Shown here piece after piece: positions 52,672-62,021 of a stretch of 64,000 bases of DNA (within the stretch, counting starts at the first letter, position 1; each line of letters opens with the position of its first letter). A model generated the notes under the pieces. The model saw only the letters and a list, made by a program, of their open reading frames with translations, ran no database searches and had not been told where the DNA came from. The position numbers were made by a program, and so were the translations under genes. This DNA is from Collinsella sp. (GTDB lineage Bacteria; Actinomycetota; Coriobacteriia; Coriobacteriales; Coriobacteriaceae): contig DXLP01000009.1 in NCBI GenBank assembly GCA_019414645.1, positions 1 to 64,000 on the forward strand, given 5' to 3'.

Positions 52672-52705
52672 AGTTAGGCACAAAACAATTCCACTACCTA
52701 ACTAA
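52670..52705. promoter_or_regulatory. Inverted repeat, candidate MarR operator
   Basis: TTAGTTAGG (52670-52678) and CCTAACTAA (52697-52705) are perfect complements at the start of the transcript, touching the -10 box. This is a suitable place for repression by the MarR protein encoded just downstream. Confidence 0.6.
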
Positions 52706-52726
52706 AGAAAGGAGCGAAGCTTAGAT

Positions 52727-53230
52727 ATGTGTGTTGAACCACTCGTCCTTCCACATGAGCCCGGCGGTGACCCGTCGCAACCGGTAGACATACCCGAAGC
52801 GGTCAGCGCCGAAGACAAACTCGCCAAGCGCATCCTGAGCGGCCTGGGCTTTTGCGGCCATTACATGCACTTTCATGGCGGGGGCGTGTCCGGCAAGGCG
52901 CCCATCGTCTGCCTGCTCGCCAAGCAGCCCACCGGCGAGCTTTCCCAGCAAGAACTCGGCATGCACTTCGACCTCAAGCCGGGATCCCTTTCCGAGATCC
53001 TGTCCAAGCTCGAAATGGGCGGCATCATCGAACGCAGTCGCAATCCCAAAGACCGCCGGCAGCTCACCATACGCCTAACCGAAGCGGGGTGGGAAAAGGC
53101 CCGCGTTGAGCAGGCCGCCCGCATTCGCTTTAGAGAGCAGGCCTTTAGCGCCCTCACCCACGACGAGCGCGAGCAACTCGCCGAAATGCTCGAGAAAATC
53201 CGTGTAACCTGGGAGGAACTGGATGATTAA
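52727..53230 (+). CDS. MarR-family transcriptional regulator
   Basis: This 167-residue regulator has a winged helix in its middle (LSQQELGMHFDLKPGSLSEI, then LSKLEMGGIIERSRNPKDRRQ, the wing). The N-terminal 40 residues are an extension. It precedes and overlaps, by 8 bases, the first of two ABC exporter genes, so it most likely senses a toxic compound and derepresses the exporter. A GAAAGGAG site lies before the ATG. Confidence 0.9.
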   Translation: MCVEPLVLPHEPGGDPSQPVDIPEAVSAEDKLAKRILSGLGFCGHYMHFHGGGVSGKAPIVCLLAKQPTGELSQQELGMHFDLKPGSLSEILSKLEMGGIIERSRNPKDRRQLTIRLTEAGWEKARVEQAARIRFREQAFSALTHDEREQLAEMLEKIRVTWEELDD

Positions 53231-55037
53231 AACCCTCATGGGCAGCATCCGCGACTATATGAAAGTCACCGTTGCCACGCCGTTGCTCGTGCTTGGCGAG
53301 GTGCTCTGCGAGATGCTGATTCCATTTATCACCGCCAACCTGATCGACGCCATCAAAGACGGCGCCACCGTAGCCGAGATGCTTCCCACCGCAGGCCTTT
53401 TGGTGCTCATCGCGCTGACATCGCTTGCTTTTGGCGCCGCTGCCGGCGTCACCTGCAGCCATGCGAGCTGCGGCTTCGCCAAGAACCTGCGTCACGACCT
53501 GTTCTACAAGATCCAGACGTTCAGCTTTGCCAACATCGATGAGTTCTCGAGCTCCTCGCTCGTCACGCGCCTGACCACCGACATCAACAACGTGCAGCAG
53601 GCCTTTATGATGATCATCCGTATCGCCGTGCGCGCGCCGTTGGTATTGATCTTCGCCTTTACCATGGCATTTATCATGGGCGGCAGCGTCGCCATGGTCT
53701 ACCTGATCATCATTCCGCTGCTGGGCTTTGGACTGTTCTTTATCATCTTTAAGGTGCGCCCCATCTTCTCGCGCGTGTTCCACAAGTACGACGCCCTTAA
53801 CGAGTCCGTCGAGGAAAACGTCACCGGCATGCGCGTGGTCAAGAGCTACGTGCGCGAAGACTTTGAGAAGGAGAAGTTCGCGACCGCCGCACGCGACGTC
53901 CAGATGGACTTCACCCGCGCCGAGAAGCTGCTGGCCTTTAACAACCCCATGATGAACATCTGCGTCAACGGCGCATTTGTCGTCATCATCTACCTGGGCT
54001 CCAAGCTCATCATCACGAGCCAGGGCACGCTGTTCGACGTGGGCCAGCTCTCCTCGATCTTTACCTATGGCTTCCAGATCCTTATGAGCCTGATGCAGCT
54101 GTCGATGATCTTTGCCATGGTGACCATGGCCGACGAGTCGGCACACCGCATTACCGAGGTGCTGGCCGCCGAGCCCACGATCGCCAATCCCGCCGAGCCC
54201 GTACTCGAGGTTGCCGACGGCTCCATCGACTTTGACCACGTGAGCTTTAAGTATTCCGCGCACGCGAAGCGCCAGGCGCTCGACGATATTGACCTGCACA
54301 TTAAGAGCGGCGAGACCATCGGCATCATCGGCGGCACCGGCTCGGCCAAGTCCACGCTCGTCAACCTCATCGCCCGCCTGTACGACGCCACCGAAGGCAC
54401 TGTACGCGTGGGCGGCATGGACGTGCGCGACTACGACCTGGACGCCCTGCGCCACCAGGTGGCCATGGTGCTGCAGAAAAACGTGCTGTTTAGCGGCACC
54501 ATCGCCGAGAATCTGCGCTGGGGCGACCCGAACGCCACCGACGAGGAAGTCCGCGAGGCGGCACATCTGGCCTGCGCCGACGAGTTTGTCGATGGCTTCC
54601 CCAAGGGCTATGACACCTGGATCGAACAGGGCGGCTCCAATGTTTCCGGCGGCCAGAAGCAGCGCCTGTGCATTGCGCGCGCCCTGCTGCGTCGCCCCAA
54701 GATCTTGATCCTGGACGACTCCACCAGCGCCGTCGACACCAAGACCGACGCCAAGATCCGCGCAGGGTTGGCAAGCTATCTGCCCAACACGACCAAGCTC
54801 ATCATCGCCCAACGCATCAGCTCCGTGCAGGACGCAGACCGCATCATCGTCATGGAGGGCGGCCGCATCGCGCAGATCGGTAACCACGATGAGCTGCTCA
54901 AGACGAGCGAGATCTACCGCGAGACCTTCACCTCGCAAAACAAGATGTCTGCCGAGGGCGAAGGGGCCGTCGAGGCCGACACTGAGGCATCCGTAACGCA
55001 AGCTCAGACCCAGGAAGGAGGCGAGGCACATGAGTAA
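53223..55037 (+). CDS. Heterodimeric ABC exporter, subunit with the degenerate site
   Basis: This 604-residue type IV exporter half has six membrane helices (about 1-310) and a nucleotide-binding domain. Walker A reads GGTGSAKSTL (alanine for the usual glycine), the signature is NVSGGQKQR, and Walker B ends LILDDSTSAVD, with aspartate where the catalytic glutamate is expected. This is the known pattern of the non-catalytic partner in BmrCD/LmrCD-type exporters. Start codon overlaps the MarR stop and follows GGAGG. Confidence 0.93.
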   Translation: MIKTLMGSIRDYMKVTVATPLLVLGEVLCEMLIPFITANLIDAIKDGATVAEMLPTAGLLVLIALTSLAFGAAAGVTCSHASCGFAKNLRHDLFYKIQTFSFANIDEFSSSSLVTRLTTDINNVQQAFMMIIRIAVRAPLVLIFAFTMAFIMGGSVAMVYLIIIPLLGFGLFFIIFKVRPIFSRVFHKYDALNESVEENVTGMRVVKSYVREDFEKEKFATAARDVQMDFTRAEKLLAFNNPMMNICVNGAFVVIIYLGSKLIITSQGTLFDVGQLSSIFTYGFQILMSLMQLSMIFAMVTMADESAHRITEVLAAEPTIANPAEPVLEVADGSIDFDHVSFKYSAHAKRQALDDIDLHIKSGETIGIIGGTGSAKSTLVNLIARLYDATEGTVRVGGMDVRDYDLDALRHQVAMVLQKNVLFSGTIAENLRWGDPNATDEEVREAAHLACADEFVDGFPKGYDTWIEQGGSNVSGGQKQRLCIARALLRRPKILILDDSTSAVDTKTDAKIRAGLASYLPNTTKLIIAQRISSVQDADRIIVMEGGRIAQIGNHDELLKTSEIYRETFTSQNKMSAEGEGAVEADTEASVTQAQTQEGGEAHE

Positions 55038-56949
55038 GGCAACGACCGCCGAGCGCGCGCTCAACCGCAAGGGCGGCACCATGTCGCGCCTCATCAAGAC
55101 GCTCTTTGGCTTCTATCCCGTGCTTTTGCCCCTCGTCGTCGCCGGCGTGGTGCTCTGCGCCATCATCAACTCCATCGGCGCGACCTTCCTGCAGAGCGCC
55201 CTGCAAATTATTGGCGAATCGTGGCAGTCGGGCGATTGGGAAGCCGCGCAGCCCAAGATCGCACAGCTCGTGACCACCCTCGCCTGCATCTACGGCGTCG
55301 GCGTCCTGTCCTCGCTCTTCTGGAACCGCGCCATGGCTATCGTCACGCAGGGCTCGCTGGAGAAGCTGCGCGAGATGATGTTCAACCGCATGCAGGACCT
55401 GCCGATCCGCTACTTCGACACGCACCAGCGCGGCGATGTCATGAGCCACTACACCAACGACATCGACACGCTGCGTCAGATGATCAGCCAGTCGCTGCCC
55501 AACCTGCTCATGACGACCATCGTCATCGTCACGGTGTTCTTTATCATGCTGTACTACAGCGTGTGGATGTGCCTGGTCATTGTGGCAGGCGTCGCCTTTA
55601 TGACCTTTATGACCAAGCTGCTCGGCTCCAACTCCGCGCGCTTCTTTATTGCGCAGCAGACCGAGCTCGGCGTGGTCGAGGGCCATATCGAGGAAGTCAT
55701 GAATGGCCAGAAGGTCGTCAAGGCATTCTGCCACGAGTCTGCCGCCGAGGCCGATTTTGACGAGCGCAACGAAAAGCTCTTCGAGGTCTCGCAGAAGGCC
55801 AACATGTATGCCAACATCCTCATGCCCATCCTTATGAACCTGGGAAACCTGCTCTACGTGCTGGTCGCACTGGCGGGCGGCATTTTCCTGGCGCTGGGCG
55901 TGCCCAACCTGAGCATCTCGGGCATGGCACTGTCCATCACCGTCGTGGTGCCGTTTCTCAACATGACCAAGCAGTTCTGCGGACAGATCGGCCAGATCTC
56001 GCAGCAGATCAACGCCGTGGTCATGGGCCTCGCCGGCGCCGACCGTATCTTTGAGCTCATCGACGAGGAGCCCGAAGCCGACGAAGGCTATGTGACGCTC
56101 GTCAACGCTCAGGTGAACCCCGACACCTGGCAGCTCGAGGAGGCCGACCACCACACCGGCATGTGGGCGTGGAAACATCCGCACCGCGCAACCGGCGAGA
56201 TCGAGTACGTGCCGCTGCGTGGCGACCTGGTCATGGACAACGTCGACTTTGGCTACACGCCCGACCACGAGGTGCTGCACGGCGTGTCTGTGTACGCCAA
56301 GCCGGGCCAGAAGGTCGCGTTTGTCGGCGCCACCGGTGCCGGCAAGACGACCATCACCAACCTCATCAACCGCTTCTATGACATCGCCGATGGCAAGATC
56401 CGCTACGACGGCATCAACGTCAACAAAATCCGCAAGGCCGATCTGCGCCGCTCGCTGGGCGTCGTGCTGCAGGACGTGAACCTGTTCACTGGCACCGTGA
56501 TGGATAACATCCGCTACGGCAACCTGGACGCCACCGACGAGGAGTGCATCGCGGCGGCAAAGCTCGCCGGCGCGGACGACTTTATCACCCGCCTGCCCGA
56601 CGGCTACGACACCATGCTCACCGGCAACGGCGCGCAGCTGTCGCAGGGCCAGCGCCAGCTGATCTCAATCGCACGCGCCGCCGTCGCCGATCCGCCGGCA
56701 ATGATTCTGGACGAGGCCACATCGAGCATCGACACCCGCACCGAGGCTATCGTGCAAGCGGGTATGGACAAGCTCATGGAGGGCCGCACGACGTTTGTCA
56801 TCGCACACCGCCTGTCCACCGTGCGCAACTCCGACGCGATCATCTGTCTGGACCACGGCCGCATTATCGAGCGCGGTAACCACGACGAGCTGATCGCCAA
56901 GCGCGGGTATTACTACCAGCTCTACACCGGAGCGTTTGAGCTGGAGTAG
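55030..56949 (+). CDS. Heterodimeric ABC exporter, subunit with the catalytic glutamate
   Basis: This 639-residue partner has six membrane helices and a nucleotide-binding domain with Walker A GATGAGKTTI, signature QLSQGQRQL and Walker B MILDEATSSID with the catalytic glutamate. Together the two subunits make one competent and one degenerate ATP site, typical of multidrug or lipid/peptide exporters. The insertion near 355-385 (VNAQVNPDTWQLEEADHHTG) before the ATPase domain is longer than usual. It overlaps the previous gene by 8 bases and follows GAAGGAGG. Confidence 0.93.
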   Translation: MSKATTAERALNRKGGTMSRLIKTLFGFYPVLLPLVVAGVVLCAIINSIGATFLQSALQIIGESWQSGDWEAAQPKIAQLVTTLACIYGVGVLSSLFWNRAMAIVTQGSLEKLREMMFNRMQDLPIRYFDTHQRGDVMSHYTNDIDTLRQMISQSLPNLLMTTIVIVTVFFIMLYYSVWMCLVIVAGVAFMTFMTKLLGSNSARFFIAQQTELGVVEGHIEEVMNGQKVVKAFCHESAAEADFDERNEKLFEVSQKANMYANILMPILMNLGNLLYVLVALAGGIFLALGVPNLSISGMALSITVVVPFLNMTKQFCGQIGQISQQINAVVMGLAGADRIFELIDEEPEADEGYVTLVNAQVNPDTWQLEEADHHTGMWAWKHPHRATGEIEYVPLRGDLVMDNVDFGYTPDHEVLHGVSVYAKPGQKVAFVGATGAGKTTITNLINRFYDIADGKIRYDGINVNKIRKADLRRSLGVVLQDVNLFTGTVMDNIRYGNLDATDEECIAAAKLAGADDFITRLPDGYDTMLTGNGAQLSQGQRQLISIARAAVADPPAMILDEATSSIDTRTEAIVQAGMDKLMEGRTTFVIAHRLSTVRNSDAIICLDHGRIIERGNHDELIAKRGYYYQLYTGAFELE

Positions 56950-56975
56950 CTCAAAACAGCCCCAACGCTCCCAAC

Positions 56976-57079
56976 GGAGTTCCCCGAGGGAGACGGGGTG
57001 TTTACTCCGTGCTCAAACATTCTCGCTTCGCTGCGAAACTGCGCGCGGAGCAAACACCCCGTCTCCCTCGGGGAACTCC
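56976..57079. repeat. Long inverted repeat E
   Basis: The arms 56976-57009 and 57046-57079 pair at 33 of 34 positions (GGAGTTCCCCGAGGGAGACG at the outer end). It lies behind the exporter operon at a convergent gene end. Confidence 0.8.
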
Positions 57080-57117
57080 TACGCGCAGCCTTTTCTCGCA
57101 GCCTAAAAAGAAGTGGT

Positions 57118-57151
57118 GAGGCCCTGGCCGTTTGGCCAGGGCCTCATTTTG
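57118..57151 (+). terminator. Terminator behind the exporter operon
   Basis: GAGGCCCTGGCC-gttt-GGCCAGGGCCTC is a perfect 12-bp stem followed by ATTTTG. It lies between convergent genes. Confidence 0.8.
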
Positions 57152-57183
57152 TAAGGAGTCAAAAAAGTCCCGTTCCAGGTGAG

Positions 57184-58062
57184 CTACTTGAGGAGTTGGG
57201 CCATGGCGTTCACGAATTTTTGGACTTGGAGGGTGGGCTCGAGCGGGTAGTGCAGAAAGACCGGTACCTCGCGACCGCACAGGAACGGCACGCCCACAAA
57301 GGCCGGGTGCACCCCCGACCACGCTCCGCAGGTGAGCACCGCGTCACCCTTTTCCTCCGCCTCGTTAAAGAGCGCAAAGTCGAAGCTATCCACGTCGATC
57401 ACGTCCACGCCGCCGTCGGCCAACAGGTCGATGCGCAGGCTGTCCATGGCGTCGTTGCCGTGGCGGAGCACGCGCAGGCGCATGCCCTCCAAGTCGGCGA
57501 CCGTAATGCGTGTCTTGCGCGCCAGCGGGCTCGTGCGCGGCACGTCGATATAAAACGGCACGTTGACGATGCGGAGCTTTTGGCAGGTGTCGCCCCAGCG
57601 CGGGGTCGAAAAACTCGACTGCACCACATCGACCTCGCGGCCCAAGCTGCGCATGACGGATTCGCGCTCGTCGTAGAGGTCGCTTACCGGCGCGATCTCA
57701 AATCGCAACGATGGCTCCAGCTCGTGGATGCCCGTCCACATCGACAGCGTTTGGCGCCCCGGGCACATCATCGACACGCCCAGGCGCACGGCACCGCCAT
57801 CGCCCGCCGCGCGTCGGGCACGGCGCAGCGCGTCCTCGGACTGCCGCATGATCGAGCGTGCGTCGTCCACCAGCAGAGCGCCCGCCGGCGTCACCTTGAC
57901 GCCCGAGTGCGAGCGCTCGAACAACGTGACGCCAAACTCGGCCTCGAAGCCCGACACCTGCTTGACGAGCGCCGGAGTCGACACACGCAATTTTGCCGCC
58001 GCACGCGAGAAGCTTCCCAGCTCCGCGGCGGCCGATATGGCCTCGAGTCGTCGATCGTACAC
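57184..58062 (-). CDS. LysR-family transcriptional regulator
   Basis: About 292 residues. The N-terminal helix-turn-helix reads AELGSFSRAAAKLRVSTPAL followed by VKQVSGFEAEFGVTLFER. The rest is a periplasmic-binding-like effector domain. I choose the GTG at 58062 with GGGAG eight bases upstream because the protein then starts at the usual LysR position; an ATG at 58095 adds 11 basic residues. It is divergent from the SDR-MFS-oxidoreductase genes and is their likely activator. Confidence 0.9.
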   Translation of the reverse strand: MYDRRLEAISAAAELGSFSRAAAKLRVSTPALVKQVSGFEAEFGVTLFERSHSGVKVTPAGALLVDDARSIMRQSEDALRRARRAAGDGGAVRLGVSMMCPGRQTLSMWTGIHELEPSLRFEIAPVSDLYDERESVMRSLGREVDVVQSSFSTPRWGDTCQKLRIVNVPFYIDVPRTSPLARKTRITVADLEGMRLRVLRHGNDAMDSLRIDLLADGGVDVIDVDSFDFALFNEAEEKGDAVLTCGAWSGVHPAFVGVPFLCGREVPVFLHYPLEPTLQVQKFVNAMAQLLK

Positions 58063-58295
58063 GTCAATCTCCCGTTTTCGCGCCCGTGACCGCATGGGGC
58101 CACAGGGGGTTGTTTTCGCAGGTCACGCGCTCAATTGAGAATAAACTGCATCGCACAGTGTAAACCTACGGTTAACGCTATTCTAACAAATATGCAATTC
58201 ACCTGCGCAAATGCAAAGCATACGATAACCAGCGAAAACCACGTGGGTCGGTTAATGGGAGCGACCCACCGGGAGGCACAAGAAGGGAAGTTCCT

Positions 58296-59177
58296 ATGAG
58301 CAACTGGCTTAAGCTCGAGGGCGATGTCTGCGCCGTGACTGGCGCACTCGGCGGTATGGGCGTCGAGATCTGCCGCGAGTTCGCCCGCAACGGCGCCAAT
58401 GTCGTCCTGCTCGACCTGGACGAGGAAAAGGTCAAGGCCGCAGCCGCCGACCTCGCCGCCGAGTTTGGCATCCACGCCGAGGGCTACAAGATGAACGCCA
58501 CCGACGAGGCCGAGGTTCAGGCCGCCGTCGATGCCACCATCGCCGACTTCGGCCACGTCGACGTTCTCGTCAACACCGCCGGTATCCTGCGCTTCGCAGC
58601 CATGGAAGACCTGCCGCTCTCCGACTGGAACGAGGTCATCAACGTCAACCTCACCGGTTACTTCATCACCTCGCAGCGCTTTGGCCGTGAGATGATCAAG
58701 GCCGGCCAGGGTCGCCTGGTGCACATCTCGACCGTTGCCAGCCACTCCCCCGAAACGTTCTCGGGCGTGTACAGCTCCACCAAGGCGGGCGTCAACATGA
58801 TGTCCAAGATGCTGGCTGCCGAATGGGGCCCCTACGGCGTGCGCTCCAACTGCGTCGAGCCCTGCTTCGTCAAGACCCCGATGTCGGCCAACTTCTATGC
58901 CGACCCCGAGGTAGAGAAGAGCCGCAGCCGTCTGATCGCCACGCGTCGCATCGGCGAGGTCAGCGATATCGCCAACGCCGTCATGTTTCTGGCGTCCAAG
59001 CGCTCGGACTTTACCACCGGCGACGCCATCAAGGTCGACGGCGGCTTCTCCAACATGATGGGCGACCTCACCGCCAAGCCCGGCGGCCGTCGCGCATACG
59101 CCGACAACTACCTTAAGAACAAGGGTGTCGAGCTCTGGTCCGATGAGTCCGGCGTCGCCAAGCCGACTGACCAGTAA
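58296..59177 (+). CDS. Short-chain dehydrogenase/reductase
   Basis: This 293-residue Rossmann oxidoreductase shows the dinucleotide motif TGALGGMG near residue 16-23, NTAG near 93, the catalytic serine in HISTVASHSP, and YSSTK supplying Tyr and Lys. An acidic residue ends strand 2 (LLDLDEEK), which favours NAD over NADP. The C-terminus is extended by about 35 residues. With the downstream MFS carrier and Gfo/Idh/MocA enzyme it probably forms a catabolic set for a polyol, cyclitol or sugar acid; the substrate is unknown. Confidence 0.9.
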   Translation: MSNWLKLEGDVCAVTGALGGMGVEICREFARNGANVVLLDLDEEKVKAAAADLAAEFGIHAEGYKMNATDEAEVQAAVDATIADFGHVDVLVNTAGILRFAAMEDLPLSDWNEVINVNLTGYFITSQRFGREMIKAGQGRLVHISTVASHSPETFSGVYSSTKAGVNMMSKMLAAEWGPYGVRSNCVEPCFVKTPMSANFYADPEVEKSRSRLIATRRIGEVSDIANAVMFLASKRSDFTTGDAIKVDGGFSNMMGDLTAKPGGRRAYADNYLKNKGVELWSDESGVAKPTDQ

Positions 59178-59243
59178 ACCAACCTAACAGGGAGGCCCCG
59201 CGGACACGCCCGCCCCTCCCCCGTATCGATGAGAAAGAGTCCA

Positions 59244-60500
59244 ATGGCTTCCACCAACTCCAACAAGGGTCGCGCCGTCGTGCTTTCCGCCGCGTGCGTC
59301 ACCATGTTCTTCATCAGCTCCATCGCGCTGTATTCCGTCGTGAGCAAGAACCTGCTCGCCGTCTACCCCGAGTGGTCGAGCGCCCTTACCTGGGCGTTCC
59401 CGGTCTTCCAGACCATCATGGCCGTGACGGGCATCTTCGCCGGCCGCATCTCCGACAAGATCGGTCCGCGCAACGTCGTGATCGCTGCCGCCGTGTGCTA
59501 CGGCCTGGGCTGGTTCATGTCCGGCACCGTCACCGAGCCGTGGCAGTTCTACCTGTGGTTCTCGCTCGTCGCCGCCATCGGCAACGGTCTGGGCTACAAC
59601 CCGGCGCTCACCACCGGCCAAAAGTGGTTCATTGACAAGAAGGGGCTCGCCTCCGGCATCACCCTGGCCGCTTCGACCGCCGGCCCCGCCGTGCTGTCCC
59701 CGGTGCTCGCCTCGCTGCTCATCCCGAGCCTGGGCATCTTTGGCGCCCTCAAGGCACTCGGCGTCATCTTCTTTGTGACGATCGCCGCCTCCGCCCTGTT
59801 CCTGAAGGCCCCCGAGGCCGGTTGGCTGCCCGAGGGCTTCGAGGCCCCCAAGGGCGGCGCGCATGCCGGCACCTTCGGCGACCTCACCCCGGGCGAGATG
59901 GTCAAGGCCCCGCGCTTCTGGGTCCTCATCGTCACCTTCGCCTTTGCCGCCACCGCGGGCACCCTGCTCGTGGGCAAGGTTGCCTCCATCGCCGCCGTCC
60001 AGCTTTTCGCCGACCCCACGAGCGCCGCGGCCGTCGCCCTCGGCGGTGTAGTGGTCTCCGTCAACACCTGCGCCAACCTGGTTGGTCGTCTGTCCTTTGG
60101 CCAGATCATCGACAAGCTCGGCGCCTATAAGTCGCTGCTCATCAGCCTTGTCGTCACCATCGTCGCACTCGTCATCATGTCGATGAGCTTTACGCAGAGT
60201 ATGTTCTTTGTGGCGCTCGCCCTGCTCGGCTTTAGCTTTGGCGCCCTGCTCGTCATCTACCCGCCGCTCACCGGTGGCGCCTTCGGCACCAGCAACATCG
60301 GCGTCAACTACGGCATCATGTTTTTGGGCTATGCCGCTTCCACCTGGATCAGCCAGCCCATCACCGCCGTGCTGTATCACGCCGAGGCCGGCAGCGCCGC
60401 CTACCAGCAGTCTTTCTACGGCGCCATTGTGATCGCCGCCATCGCCGTCGTGCTCACCGTCTACATGATGGTCTCCGACAGCAAGAAGAAGTCCGCTTAG
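59244..60500 (+). CDS. MFS transporter, OFA (oxalate/formate antiporter) type
   Basis: This 418-residue, 12-helix carrier resembles the OFA family, which exchanges or imports organic anions. The loop 2-3 motif GRISDKIGPRNVV and NGLGYNPALTTGQKWFIDKK are typical. I use the ATG at 59244; the one at 59229 lacks a ribosome site. It lies 66 bases behind the SDR gene and probably imports the substrate of this operon. Confidence 0.88.
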   Translation: MASTNSNKGRAVVLSAACVTMFFISSIALYSVVSKNLLAVYPEWSSALTWAFPVFQTIMAVTGIFAGRISDKIGPRNVVIAAAVCYGLGWFMSGTVTEPWQFYLWFSLVAAIGNGLGYNPALTTGQKWFIDKKGLASGITLAASTAGPAVLSPVLASLLIPSLGIFGALKALGVIFFVTIAASALFLKAPEAGWLPEGFEAPKGGAHAGTFGDLTPGEMVKAPRFWVLIVTFAFAATAGTLLVGKVASIAAVQLFADPTSAAAVALGGVVVSVNTCANLVGRLSFGQIIDKLGAYKSLLISLVVTIVALVIMSMSFTQSMFFVALALLGFSFGALLVIYPPLTGGAFGTSNIGVNYGIMFLGYAASTWISQPITAVLYHAEAGSAAYQQSFYGAIVIAAIAVVLTVYMMVSDSKKKSA

Positions 60501-60508
60501 TTTTACCG

Positions 60509-60540
60509 ATGCGACAAAGGGACAGCCCCTCTGTCGCATT
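60509..60540. repeat. GACAAAGGG-type palindromic repeat
   Basis: ATGCGACAAAGGG pairs with CCCTCTGTCGCAT with one mismatch. It is located inside an operon, between the MFS and oxidoreductase genes. Confidence 0.7.
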
Positions 60541-60569
60541 CCACCGGTCACCAGTATTAAGGAGTCGAA

Positions 60570-61610
60570 ATGTCTGAGCTCAACCCCGTCCGCATTGCCG
60601 TTATCGGCGCCGGCGCCATGGGCCGCAACCACATCCGCTTTGTCACCGAGGAGCCCGAGGCCGAGCTCGTCGCCATCGCCGACGCCTTTGAGGGCGCCCG
60701 CGCCACGGCCGAGGCCGCCGGCGTGCCGTTCTTTACCGATCCCGCCCAGATGATGGACGAGGTCAAGCCCGAGGCCGTCATCATCGCCACCCCCAACGAC
60801 CTGCACCTGGGCGTTGCCCGCGAGGCCGTGAAGCGCAACATCGTGCCGCTGGTCGAAAAGCCGATCTCCAACGACCTCGAGGATGCCCAGGCCTTTGCCG
60901 CCGAGGCCGAGACCGCCGGCGTGCCCGTACTCGTGGGTCAGCACCGTCGCCACAATCCCTTCGTCAACAAGGCCAAGGAGATCATCGAGTCCGGCGAGCT
61001 GGGCAAGCTCACCGTGTCGAGCTTCCACTACATGATCTATAAGAATGACGAGTACTTCGATGTCGAGTGGCGCCGCAAGAAGGGTGCCGGCCCGATCCTG
61101 GTCAACCTGGTGCACGACGTCGATCTGCTCCGCTACCTGCTGGGCGAGCCCGTTGCCGTCCAGGGCATGCAGTCCAGCGCCGCCCGCGGTTTTGAGACCG
61201 AGGACTCCGCCGTGGTCAACGTCCGTTTTGCCGATGGCGCGCTTGCGAGCATGACCATCTCCGACGCCACCGCCAGCCCCTGGAACTGGGAGGCCACCGC
61301 TCGCGAGGATCCGCAGTACCGCCCCTTCGACGCCGACGCCTACTTTATTGGCGGAACCTTGGGTGCCCTTTCGCTGCCCCGCCTGCACCAGTTCTCCTAC
61401 GACGGAGCCTCCAACTGGCACAAGCCGCTGCAGATGGAGATTCCGGCCGTCGACCCGGCGCTGCCGCACAAGATGCAGCTCAAGCACTTTGTGAAGGTCG
61501 TTCGCCGCGAGGTCGAGCCCGTCGTGACCCCCGCCGACAACGTTAAGACGCTCACGCTGCTTAACGCCATCAAGGAGGCCGCCGAGACCGGCCAGCTTGT
61601 CGAGCTGTAA
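60570..61610 (+). CDS. Gfo/Idh/MocA-family oxidoreductase
   Basis: This 346-residue NAD(P)-dependent sugar or cyclitol dehydrogenase has the Rossmann motif VIGAGAMGRNHI, the catalytic lysine in PLVEKPISND near residue 97, and the downstream NLVHDVDLLRYL with the conserved aspartate and histidine. The C-terminal alpha/beta domain is complete. AAGGAG precedes the ATG. Inositol dehydrogenase-like activity is one option among many; the partner SDR suggests a two-step oxidation. Confidence 0.9.
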   Translation: MSELNPVRIAVIGAGAMGRNHIRFVTEEPEAELVAIADAFEGARATAEAAGVPFFTDPAQMMDEVKPEAVIIATPNDLHLGVAREAVKRNIVPLVEKPISNDLEDAQAFAAEAETAGVPVLVGQHRRHNPFVNKAKEIIESGELGKLTVSSFHYMIYKNDEYFDVEWRRKKGAGPILVNLVHDVDLLRYLLGEPVAVQGMQSSAARGFETEDSAVVNVRFADGALASMTISDATASPWNWEATAREDPQYRPFDADAYFIGGTLGALSLPRLHQFSYDGASNWHKPLQMEIPAVDPALPHKMQLKHFVKVVRREVEPVVTPADNVKTLTLLNAIKEAAETGQLVEL

Positions 61611-61683
61611 TGCCTTAAGAGCGGCCGCGGCAGAAACCCCATGCCGAACCCCTCGGTCCGCCACAAATATGCCCCTCTTCTTT

Positions 61684-61718
61684 GCCCCGCGAGCAGCCTC
61701 CTGCCCGCGGGGCTTTTT
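61684..61718 (+). terminator. Terminator of the SDR-MFS-oxidoreductase operon
   Basis: GCCCCGCGaGCAG-cctc-CTGCcCGCGGGGC is a 13-bp stem with one mismatch followed by TTTTT. Confidence 0.85.
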
Positions 61719-61790
61719 GCTACCTTAACGACGATTTTTCTGGGGCGGGGGCTATTTTGCACCTCGGCTTGATTCGTTCGCCACCAAATG

Positions 61791-61928
61791 GGCCTATCTA
61801 CTACGTTTAACCGATTACCCTCAACCATGCCGAATTTCGCGAAATTAAAACCGCAGGTAGACGGCTTGCGTATTCTCGGAAAACCGGGGGATGGTCGACC
61901 CATACGGTTCAAACGTAGTAGATAGGCC
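61791..61928. repeat. Long inverted repeat F with GCAGGTAGAC core
   Basis: GGCCTATCTACTACGTTT plus AACCG (61791-61813) pairs with 61905-61928, with one bulged base. The centre contains AAAACCGCAGGTAGACGGCT and then TCTCGGAAAA, matching inverted repeat D. Confidence 0.75.
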
Positions 61929-62021
61929 GTTTTCGTGACGCAGCCCCAAAACAGTCTTTTGGGACGGGTGGTATCCTTGGTAGCTCTGCGCTGCAAACGT
62001 ACCTCAAACGCAAGGAGTCCC

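Larger units (their letters stand above)
52029..52726. other. Intergenic stretch between pdxY and the MarR gene
   Basis: This 698-bp gap contains no supported gene. It holds long inverted repeat D (52209-52365), nested-hairpin copy 4 (52465-52625), a clear promoter (52643-52671) and a 9-bp inverted repeat (52670-52705). Between 52029 and 52208 I see nothing recognisable. Confidence 0.7.
61611..62021. other. Intergenic stretch before tex
   Basis: This 411-bp gap holds a terminator (61684-61718) and long inverted repeat F (61791-61928). I see no gene. The promoter for tex is presumably between 61930 and 62015 but I cannot place it with confidence. Confidence 0.6.
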
